From: an uncultured Lachnospiraceae bacterium
GTDB taxonomy: Bacteria > Bacillota > Clostridia > Lachnospirales > Lachnospiraceae
Length of the DNA: 8,639 bases
Direction of reading: 5' to 3'
Assembly (NCBI GenBank): GCA_902797705.1
Contig: CADBTX010000203.1
Coordinates: 1-8,639, forward strand
Shown here piece after piece: positions 1 to 5,496 of this stretch. A program made the position numbers and the translations under genes. How positions within the stretch are numbered: position 1 is the stretch's first letter; every line of letters begins with the position of its first letter. The notes under the pieces are model-generated. The model was not told where the DNA came from. It saw nothing but the letters and a program-made list of their open reading frames with translations, and did not search any database.

Positions 1-5
1 CCATT

Positions 6-53
6 CAAAACGTGCCACTGGCACGTTTTGCCCCCTGTGGGGGGAAGGCAAAA
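6..53 (-). terminator. Nested inverted repeats after the GH13 gene, candidate terminator
   Basis: Bases 6-16 (CAAAACGTGCC) and 20-30 form a perfect 11-bp inverted repeat around a 3-base loop. The stem begins in A residues and ends in a TTTT run, so it could act in either direction. A second inverted repeat overlaps it: TTTTGCC at 26-32 and GGCAAAA at 47-53, with CCC/GGG continuing the stem inside. The two hairpins share bases 26-30 and so exclude each other. The structure starts about 40 bases past the GH13 stop codon, which fits a transcription terminator for the leftward unit. The T run is short (four T, then G), so a dispersed palindromic repeat or a protein-binding site is also possible. 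Confidence 0.5.
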
Positions 54-91
54 GTGGAGGGGGCGAGTCCAATCTTCATCGCAAATCTTCA

Positions 92-1234
92 TCAATCTCC
101 CAGGGAAACCACCACGGCCTCGTAGGGGCGGAGATGACCCGGAAGGGGTGCGGTGTAATCCTCGCTGTCTTCGTAGGAAGAACAGAGTACCTTGAATTTT
201 CCGGCGTCCTCTATCCCTGCGGCTTTGGGATCGTAGTCCACATCACCGGAAGTAAAGTTCGTAAGCACAAGGATACTGTCATTGGAACTATTCCGCCGGA
301 AGCAGTAGATCTCCTCGCTGTCCGGGAGAAACTCCGTGTAATCACCGGCGATAAGCGCTTCTCTTTCGGAACGGAGAGCCGATAACTTAAGGTACCAGGA
401 AAGAACTGAGGAGGGGTCATTTCCCTCAGCTTCCGCGTTTTCAGTTTTGTAATCCTCGTGGACCGGAAGCCAGGGAGTGCCTGTGGTAAAGCCGGCCTCC
501 GCGCTGTCGTCCCACTGCATGGGGGTGCGGGCATTGTCGCGGCTGAAGCGGTGAACGGCTTCCATGGCCTCTTCTTCTGAAAGTCCCTCCTGAAGGGCGA
601 TCTCATACTGGTTGTGGGTACTGAGATCGTCGTAGTCATCAATGGAATCCCAGGCTACATTCTTATATCCCAGCTCCTCTCCCTGATAGATAAAGGGCGT
701 TCCCCTGAGAGTAAGGAGCAGGGTCCCCATAGCCCTTCCTGCCAGCACCGGGTCGGCGTCATCCGGGAAGAAGTGGTCTATGGAACGGGGCTGATCATGG
801 TTTTCAAAATATATTGGATACCAGCCGTTTGTCGCAGTAGCCTCCTGACTTGCGGTGAGAGCCTTCTTAAGATCCGTGATCTTACCGGGAACGGCCTTGC
901 ACCATATTTCACTGCTTGGCATTCCCAGACTCATGTGTCCGAACTCAAATATCATATCGAATACGCCGTCTTTTCCGACCCAGTATTTAAGCTGATCCGG
1001 ACCCACGCCGTTTGCTTCACCCACGGTAAATATGTCTTTTCCCTCAGTGACTTCTTTCTTGAATTCCCTGAGGTAATCCAGTATCCCGTCCACGTTTGTG
1101 GTCATTTCCTTGATGTCGGAGCGGCCCTCGGGATCATCCACCGGCCCGTCGGAAAAATCGGCAGGCTTCTTTATATATGGGATGGCATCCATGCGGAATC
1201 CGCCCACACCCTTATCCACCCAGAAATTCGCCAC
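92..1234 (-). CDS. C-terminal part of the GH13 enzyme, carrying the catalytic residues
   Basis: The frame is open for 414 codons after the amber codon; the first possible internal start is a GTG at 1234. It holds the remaining GH13 regions. Using full-length numbering, region II is GFRMDA with nucleophile Asp287, region III is FTVGEA with acid/base Glu344, and region IV is ENHDQPR with transition-state stabiliser Asp418. The family-typical QGEELG and ARTPMQWD motifs follow, then a beta-sandwich C-terminus ending in TGA. The residue after the nucleophile is Ala. In characterised GH13 alpha-glucosidases, Val here goes with alpha-1,6 preference, and Ala or Thr with alpha-1,4 or mixed preference, so maltose-type substrates are favoured. 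Internal initiation at the GTG would lose region I and half the barrel, so separate expression as an active enzyme is unlikely. Confidence 0.7.
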   Translation of the reverse strand: MANFWVDKGVGGFRMDAIPYIKKPADFSDGPVDDPEGRSDIKEMTTNVDGILDYLREFKKEVTEGKDIFTVGEANGVGPDQLKYWVGKDGVFDMIFEFGHMSLGMPSSEIWCKAVPGKITDLKKALTASQEATATNGWYPIYFENHDQPRSIDHFFPDDADPVLAGRAMGTLLLTLRGTPFIYQGEELGYKNVAWDSIDDYDDLSTHNQYEIALQEGLSEEEAMEAVHRFSRDNARTPMQWDDSAEAGFTTGTPWLPVHEDYKTENAEAEGNDPSSVLSWYLKLSALRSEREALIAGDYTEFLPDSEEIYCFRRNSSNDSILVLTNFTSGDVDYDPKAAGIEDAGKFKVLCSSYEDSEDYTAPLPGHLRPYEAVVVSLGD

Positions 1235-1336
1235 ATCGAAAAGGGCCTTCCTAACCTCGGGATTTTCCCAGTTGAGATCGGGCTGGGCAACGGCAAAGGT
1301 ATGAAGATAATACTGCTGTCTCTCTTCGCACCACTC

Positions 1337-1339
1337 CTA
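1337..1339 (-). other. In-frame amber codon at an expected Trp position
   Basis: On the minus strand the codons read Gly-Ser-Ala-TAG-Glu-Trp-Cys-Glu. Relatives such as Bacillus oligo-1,6-glucosidases have Gly-Ser-Ala-Trp here. TGG to TAG is a single base change (plus-strand base 1338, C to T). The three complete genes or frames whose stops are visible end in TGA, TAA and TAA, so TAG is not otherwise seen as a stop here. That sample is too small to argue for codon reassignment. Confidence 0.85.
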
Positions 1340-2047
1340 GGCAGAGCCGCCGAAAATGCTGCGCCAGTTATTGGGTTCGCTGCCGTCCTCCTTCGGATCC
1401 CTCCAGATATACCAGTAGCTGTAGTCATTGTCCCGGCCCTTTCTGGATTCAAGGAACCATTGGTTCTGGTCCGAGGTATGGTTAAATACCAGGTCCATAA
1501 CGATCCGGATCCCCTTCTCATCCGCTTCCTTAATGAGGGCTTCCATATCCTCCATGGTTCCGTAACGGGGATTGATGGCGTAATAATCCGCCACGTCGTA
1601 GCCGTTATCCATCATGGGGGATTCGTAAACGGGAGTGAGCCAGACGGCACCTACCCCAAGGCTCTTCAAATGGTCAAGCCTTGAGCGGATCCCGTTCAGG
1701 TCGCCGTATCCGTCGCCGTCGGAATCCTGAAAGCTGTTTGCGTAGATCTCGTATGCATTTGTTTTTTGCCACCATAACATATTACTCATATCATCTTTAC
1801 TTTCTGCAGGATCCGGGGATTCAGGATCCGGGGATTCAGGATCCGGGAATTCAGAATCCGGGGATTCAGGATCCGGGGATTCAGGACCCGATGATGCAGG
1901 ATCTGGGGATTCAGAACCCGAGGATTCAGGACCTGGGGATGCAGGATCCGGGGATTTGGACCCGCCGGAGCAGCCTGCCATGAGGAGTGCAAGAATACAG
2001 AGAAGGGAGATGAACCTCGCTGAATTGCCCGTAAAAAACCTCATCAT
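1337..2047 (-). CDS. N-terminal part of the GH13 lipoprotein, ending at the amber codon
   Basis: This 236-residue piece starts at the first of two adjacent ATG codons. It opens with a hydrophobic signal peptide ending in a lipobox (L22-M-A-G-C26), so Cys26 should be lipidated and the enzyme held on the outer face of the membrane. Residues 32-83 are an acidic Ser-Pro-Asp-Pro-Glu linker that would hold the catalytic domain off the membrane. The catalytic domain begins near residue 90. It shows the calcium-loop-like motif QDSDGDGYGD (107-116) and conserved region I, DLVFNH (185-190). The last residues, FGGSA, sit just before the position where relatives have Trp. Alone, this fragment lacks the nucleophile and the acid/base, so it should not be catalytic. 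Confidence 0.7.
   Translation of the reverse strand: MMRFFTGNSARFISLLCILALLMAGCSGGSKSPDPASPGPESSGSESPDPASSGPESPDPESPDSEFPDPESPDPESPDPAESKDDMSNMLWWQKTNAYEIYANSFQDSDGDGYGDLNGIRSRLDHLKSLGVGAVWLTPVYESPMMDNGYDVADYYAINPRYGTMEDMEALIKEADEKGIRIVMDLVFNHTSDQNQWFLESRKGRDNDYSYWYIWRDPKEDGSEPNNWRSIFGGSA
1807..1956 (-). repeat. Ten-copy 15-bp tandem repeat encoding the Ser-Pro-Asp-Pro-Glu linker
   Basis: Ten consecutive 15-bp units follow the plus-strand pattern CAGGATCCGGGGATT. Several copies are identical (1807-1821, 1822-1836, 1867-1881, 1942-1956); the others differ at one to a few positions. Each unit encodes about five residues (E-S-P-D-P) of the linker between the lipid anchor and catalytic domain of the GH13 protein. 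Because 15 is a multiple of three, gain or loss of units would change linker length without shifting the frame. The near-identity of copies suggests recent expansion by slippage or unequal recombination. Confidence 0.9.
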
Positions 2048-2055
2048 GGGAAATA

Positions 2056-2062
2056 CCTCCTT
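2056..2062 (-). promoter_or_regulatory. Ribosome binding site fixing the GH13 start
   Basis: Minus-strand AAGGAGG ends 8 bases before the ATG at 2047 and 11 bases before the second ATG at 2044. It decides the start: the frame is open back to an ATG at 2122, inside the upstream gene, but the ATG at 2047 is directly followed by the charged, hydrophobic, lipobox pattern of a lipoprotein signal. Confidence 0.85.
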
Positions 2063-2081
2063 CGAAATCACAGGTACCTTC

Positions 2082-5000
2082 TTACTTTGCCCTGTTTGCT
2101 TCCAGTATCCTGTGTGCCGCATTTATCAGCATGTGTATAAATATTCCTCTGTCCCTTTGCAGGGTCTGGGGCAGAGTGGGTATACGGTCGTAGAGGATCT
2201 GGAGATAATCGTATTCAGAATCCCGGAAGTCAGTGATGACGACGGAATAGACCGGTGAACCTCCGGACCTCGGGATAAGCTCGTCCGTAAGTATTCCAAG
2301 CATTTCTGCTTTGTAGGAATCCTTTTCGATACAGATATTCACCCTGTTTCCGATCTTCAGATCCGTAGGCTCATCGATAAAGAGCTTAACGGTATTCTCT
2401 GTCATAAGAGTAGTGACACCGTATGCTGTGGGAGCATCTCCGGAACCTTCGGCGCTCTGGATGGAAGAAAGTTCCGCGTCCACTACCTTCACGTTTCCGC
2501 TTTCGCCGTCACGGCCGTCCAGAAGGAAGAGGGCCATCACCAGATAATACACATTCCTTGTGAGCCAGAAAAGCAGCACGATGATACCGAAGGACCTTCT
2601 CAAAATCAGGAGATATATGGAGCGGACTATACCTATCAGGGACAGGGTAATGAAGATATAGAAGGGAATGCTTAGCTTCCGGTCCGATCTGCCCTTTACT
2701 CTCTTTGACGATTTATCCGTAACATCGAAAACAGAAGAGGAAAAACCGAAGGTCTCCAGCACAAGGGGTCCTATGAGGTGGGGCATGACGCTCATCTCAT
2801 ATATGCCGCTCCATTTAAGGGATACTGCGTTGCCGCTGAATACTCTCAGTGTCACATCCTGCATGATGAACATGGGAAGCCAGTATATCAGGAGATCCAT
2901 CCATCCGCACTTAAATACCGGGATCATAAACACGGCAAAGAGCAGCGGAGAAAGGAGATAGGTCAGGCATTTCACAGGGGAATACCAGTAGATCACGGAG
3001 CTGAAATAGCTGAGCTTCTGACTGAGGGAAAGCCCCTTCTGACTGAAAAGCTTCAGCTGCTTTGCCGTGCTGACAACGCCTCTTCCCCAGCGTCTCCTCT
3101 GCTGGATATGTTCCTTATAGGTTTTCGGCGTGGTCCCGCTGGCCATGGGTTCCGGAAGGGCGAGGCTTATATAGCCTGCACCCTCAATAAGCATTCCCGT
3201 AGCGAAATCCTCGGTTATGGAACCGGTATAGAAGCCGCCGATCTCATCAAGGGCTTCACGGGCAAGAACCGTATTGGATCCGCCGTAGATCACACTGTTT
3301 GAAGTGGTTTTTGCCACTTCTACAGTACGGTAAAAGAAATCCTGTTCATTGGGAGCATTTTTTTCCGAATAAAGCGCATACTGGAAAATGTCGGGCTCGT
3401 AGAAGCACTGGGGTGTCTGCAGAAGCCCCAGCCCCTTTTTGCCCTCTGTCTTCTTTTTGGCGTCCACGAAATAGGGAATGGTACGCATGAGGAAATGGCT
3501 CATGGGTATCATGTCGGCGTCAAAGGTCACGACATAGGGCGCGCTGGTATGACTCAGGGCGTTATTCAGATTTCCGGCCTTTGCTCCCTTATTATCGGGT
3601 CTGTCAAAGTATCCGATGCCCATTTCCTCCGCGAGCTTCCTCATTTCCGGCCTTCTGTTGTCATCACAGAGCCAGATATGGACTTTCGACTTGTCGGGAT
3701 ATTCGAGATGGTTACAGCCGTTTATTGTTTTTCTCAAAAGCTCTGTCGGTTCATTGTAGGTGGCAATGAAGATATCCACATCAGGATATTCATTTTTATC
3801 TATGACAGGGAGAGGATAATCCTTCATGCCCATAAGGTTCCGATACAGGGCGAGGGACTCGGCAAATCCAAGTATCTCCACAATGAGGAGAAGGATATTT
3901 GCGGTCACAGGGAGGATCCCCCATTCGTAGGGGATGGAGTACTTTATTCGCCAGACAAGGTACAGCACGGTAAAAAACATGCTGATCACCAGCACGGAAA
4001 TATGTATAACAGACCTTGTACGTTCTTTAGCGGCGTTTTCGGCATTTCTTAACGCTATGTCATTATAGCAGGATCGTCTCTTCTTTTCGACGATAAGGAG
4101 CAGATTCCAGAGAAGCAGGAAAATGAACAGACCGGCAAAAACAAACAGGGCCGTCCGGGGCCATTTTGTCACCGGGTTCATGACGGCGGGGGGCAGATCC
4201 CGGGTAAGGTAACTTATGGGGTTAAATAATGTCCGTGTCTCTTCCGGAACAGGGATGGATGCAGGATCCTCGCCGCGGATAAGAGAACGTACCCAGATCC
4301 CGGCACGGGTAAGGTCCTTTTCGGTGATGGGATCCGAAGGATCGTAGTCGGTCCTTATAAGGGCTGAACCTTCATTCTTATTTGAAAAGCTCCAAACGGC
4401 GTAGCTGATATCATGTTCCTGAAGATAGGTGAACCATTTGACAGCGGATTCAAAGTCGGGTTCGCCGTCGCCTGTATATTCGGAAACGCCGCACTCGGAG
4501 ATAAAGACCGGGAGGCCGTTCTCAACTGCATTTTCCAGCTCGTTACTCAGGTCATCCTTATGAGTCGCGGTATAAAAATGAAGGACGTACATGACGTTAT
4601 CGAAGTTCAGAGGAGAACGGAGAGCGGGAGTAAGGAGCTGGTCATATCCCGGCGTTCCCACAAGGATGACAGAGGAAGGGCTCTTTTTTCTGACAACAGG
4701 AATGACCTCTTCAGCAAAGTCCTTTACATCCTGCCAGCTGGCGGGGCCGTTTGGCTCGTTACAGATCTCATAGATGATATTCGGGCAGTCGGGGTAGGCG
4801 GAGGTGATGAGGTCAAAGAATTCCTTTGCCTCCTCTATGTGAACATTGGGATCCCCTTCCTCCAGCATATGCCAGTCCACTAGAACATACATGTCCGCAG
4901 CGATGGCCGCATCCACGCCCTTTTTCACGAGCCTGATGGTTTCGTTTTCGTGACCGTCCACATATTGACTGGCATAAGCCGCCAGTCTGATAAAATTACT

Positions 5001-5282
5001 GTTCCAGTCTTCGGATAGATATCTGAATTTTTCCTCACTGACAAAGTCGGGATACCAGGTGAGCCCGTGGGTACTGGGGCCGCGGAGGACCGCAATGTTG
5101 CCGTCCTTGTCCTTAAGGCTGGTTCCCTCCACATGGAGAGCACCATTCACGGAAGGCCTTGCTGTATGCGGCTTTTCAGAAGCGACGCTCTCTGAAGCAA
5201 ATACGGAAGAAACAAAGGATAGGGTGAGCAATGCGGTGAGTGTTATGGAGACAACACTTTTGAATAATTTACCACACTTCAT
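2082..5282 (-). CDS. GH5 cellulase fused to BcsA-like cellulose synthase
   Basis: This 1066-residue protein is predicted to polymerise UDP-glucose into beta-1,4-glucan and to cut that glucan outside the cell. Residues 1-30 form a signal peptide. Residues 44-335 are a GH5 domain (subfamily 2-like) with Arg99, His138, acid/base Glu176 in NEP, His235/Tyr237, nucleophile Glu263 and Trp297. Membrane helices lie near 377-397, 426-444 and 456-480; basic residues at 400-403 favour a GH5-outside, glycosyltransferase-inside layout. The cytoplasmic GT2 domain (about 501-745) shows DD (540-541), DAD (588-590), TED (690-692) and QRRRW (728-732). Further helices follow (about 762-810 and 869-921), with the gating loop FDVTDK at 852-857. 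The tail (about 935-1055) occupies the PilZ position but lacks a clear RxxxR or DxSxxG motif. BcsA alone is about 700-880 residues; the extra length is the GH5 domain. An AAAGGGAG-type site sits 9 bases before the ATG. No BcsB-like gene is visible. The product could be another beta-glucan, but cellulose is favoured. Confidence 0.9.
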   Translation of the reverse strand: MKCGKLFKSVVSITLTALLTLSFVSSVFASESVASEKPHTARPSVNGALHVEGTSLKDKDGNIAVLRGPSTHGLTWYPDFVSEEKFRYLSEDWNSNFIRLAAYASQYVDGHENETIRLVKKGVDAAIAADMYVLVDWHMLEEGDPNVHIEEAKEFFDLITSAYPDCPNIIYEICNEPNGPASWQDVKDFAEEVIPVVRKKSPSSVILVGTPGYDQLLTPALRSPLNFDNVMYVLHFYTATHKDDLSNELENAVENGLPVFISECGVSEYTGDGEPDFESAVKWFTYLQEHDISYAVWSFSNKNEGSALIRTDYDPSDPITEKDLTRAGIWVRSLIRGEDPASIPVPEETRTLFNPISYLTRDLPPAVMNPVTKWPRTALFVFAGLFIFLLLWNLLLIVEKKRRSCYNDIALRNAENAAKERTRSVIHISVLVISMFFTVLYLVWRIKYSIPYEWGILPVTANILLLIVEILGFAESLALYRNLMGMKDYPLPVIDKNEYPDVDIFIATYNEPTELLRKTINGCNHLEYPDKSKVHIWLCDDNRRPEMRKLAEEMGIGYFDRPDNKGAKAGNLNNALSHTSAPYVVTFDADMIPMSHFLMRTIPYFVDAKKKTEGKKGLGLLQTPQCFYEPDIFQYALYSEKNAPNEQDFFYRTVEVAKTTSNSVIYGGSNTVLAREALDEIGGFYTGSITEDFATGMLIEGAGYISLALPEPMASGTTPKTYKEHIQQRRRWGRGVVSTAKQLKLFSQKGLSLSQKLSYFSSVIYWYSPVKCLTYLLSPLLFAVFMIPVFKCGWMDLLIYWLPMFIMQDVTLRVFSGNAVSLKWSGIYEMSVMPHLIGPLVLETFGFSSSVFDVTDKSSKRVKGRSDRKLSIPFYIFITLSLIGIVRSIYLLILRRSFGIIVLLFWLTRNVYYLVMALFLLDGRDGESGNVKVVDAELSSIQSAEGSGDAPTAYGVTTLMTENTVKLFIDEPTDLKIGNRVNICIEKDSYKAEMLGILTDELIPRSGGSPVYSVVITDFRDSEYDYLQILYDRIPTLPQTLQRDRGIFIHMLINAAHRILEANRAK

Positions 5283-5292
5283 TAATTTATGC

Positions 5293-5299
5293 TCCCTTT
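5293..5299 (-). promoter_or_regulatory. Ribosome binding site of the GH5-cellulose synthase gene
   Basis: Minus-strand AAAGGGAG-type sequence about 9 bases before the ATG at 5282. The same transcript carries a pyrimidine-rich run just upstream (plus-strand GGGAGGGAAGGG at 5307-5318) that could pair with it: CTCCC at 5292-5296 with GGGAG at 5307-5311, or CCCTT at 5294-5298 with AAGGG at 5314-5318. The site may therefore be partly masked in the mRNA. Confidence 0.65.
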
Positions 5300-5363
5300 A
5301 TAGTATGGGAGGGAAGGGCCGTCCATTAAGAGCTGGGCGTTTCCGCTTCCACTCTAGCGTAAT

Positions 5364-5392
5364 ATTATCGCATACTCCGCTAACAAAATCAA
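5364..5392 (-). promoter_or_regulatory. Sigma-A type promoter for the leftward glucan operon
   Basis: On the minus strand a -35 box TTGATT (5387-5392) is separated by exactly 17 bases from a -10 box GATAAT (5364-5369). They match the consensus at 4 of 6 and 5 of 6 positions. Transcription would start near 5357, giving a leader of about 75 bases before the ATG at 5282. I found no recognisable riboswitch fold in that leader; in particular it does not resemble the c-di-GMP-I motif. Confidence 0.6.
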
Positions 5393-5396
5393 AGCA

Positions 5397-5418
5397 GAAT
5401 ATTTCGGGAATATTTCGG
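5397..5418. repeat. Perfect tandem 11-bp repeat between divergent promoters, candidate operator
   Basis: GAATATTTCGG occurs twice in immediate succession (5397-5407 and 5408-5418) with no mismatch. The 11-bp period is close to one DNA turn, so two protein subunits could bind on the same face. The repeat starts 4 bases beyond the leftward -35 box and ends 11 bases before the rightward -35 box. An activator or repressor here could act on both units. The bound protein is unknown. Confidence 0.55.
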
Positions 5419-5429
5419 CGAAAGGCAAA

Positions 5430-5458
5430 TTGACCCTGTATCCGGGCTGTGTTATGAT
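5430..5458 (+). promoter_or_regulatory. Sigma-A type promoter for the binding-protein/receptor operon
   Basis: A -35 box TTGACC (5430-5435) is followed after exactly 17 bases by a -10 box TATGAT (5453-5458). Each matches the consensus at 5 of 6 positions. Transcription would begin near 5465, giving a leader of roughly 30 bases to the ATG at 5497. This is the strongest promoter match in the control region. Confidence 0.7.
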
Positions 5459-5483
5459 TTTCATACCCATACCCATTGAGCAG

Positions 5484-5489
5484 AAAGGA
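5484..5489 (+). promoter_or_regulatory. Ribosome binding site fixing the solute-binding protein start
   Basis: AAAGGA lies 7 bases before the ATG at 5497. The frame can be extended to a TTG at 5476, but that codon precedes this site and has no good site of its own. The ATG is therefore preferred and gives a compact, basic N-terminus before the membrane segment. Confidence 0.8.
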
Positions 5490-5496
5490 CGATTCA

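Larger units (their letters stand above)
92..2047 (-). pseudogene. GH13 alpha-glucosidase-like lipoprotein gene broken by an in-frame TAG
   Basis: This is one 651-codon reading frame of glycoside hydrolase family 13, the oligo-1,6-glucosidase/alpha-glucosidase branch (probably subfamily 31). Such enzymes release glucose from the non-reducing ends of malto- or isomalto-oligosaccharides. The protein would be a surface lipoprotein: signal peptide, acylated Cys26, low-complexity linker (32-83), then the (beta/alpha)8 catalytic domain and C-terminal beta domain. Codon 237 is TAG. The frame is continuous on both sides, with no other stop and every family motif preserved. It lies 34 bases after the GH5-cellulose synthase gene with no terminator or obvious promoter between, so the two are probably co-transcribed. 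The lesion may be a recent nonsense mutation, a sequencing error or a read-through site, so whether the gene works is unresolved. I recognise the family confidently; exact substrate and subfamily are less certain. Confidence 0.85.

Noticed and set aside
1..93. Small minus-strand frame starting in a TGATG overlap with the GH13 stop and running to the left edge
   Set aside because: It is about 30 codons, reads through the inverted repeats, has a poorly spaced ribosome binding site and resembles no family I know. A short direct repeat (AATCTTCATC at 71-80 and 84-93) explains the duplicated ATG.
1337..1339. Pyrrolysine insertion at the in-frame TAG
   Set aside because: The expected residue is Trp in a GH13 enzyme, not a methylamine methyltransferase. 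No pyl genes are in the window, and a TGG to TAG point change is simpler.
614..1684. A 356-codon open frame on the plus strand opposite the GH13 gene
   Set aside because: It is antisense to a frame with unmistakable GH13 motifs, shows no recognisable domain of its own, and is explained by codon bias of the real gene.
1681..1983. Plus-strand frame encoding an Asp-Pro-Gly-Ile-Gln repeat protein, and a minus-strand Leu-Asn-Pro-Arg-Ile repeat frame
   Set aside because: Both are other-frame readings of the 15-bp tandem repeat that encodes the GH13 linker. Neither has a convincing start site or further domain.
92..2047. Trehalose-6-phosphate hydrolase (treA/treC) as the GH13 identity
   Set aside because: That relative is cytoplasmic and acts on a phosphotransferase product. 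This protein has a lipoprotein signal and extracellular linker, and no phosphotransferase gene is nearby.
2048..2122. Upstream extension of the GH13 start to the ATG at 2122
   Set aside because: It would overlap the synthase C-terminus, put 25 residues before the lipoprotein signal, and ignore the strong AAGGAGG site at 2056-2062.
5283..5357. c-di-GMP riboswitch in the leader of the synthase operon
   Set aside because: The roughly 75-base leader lacks the conserved bases of the c-di-GMP-I motif, and I saw no matching long-range pairing for c-di-GMP-II.
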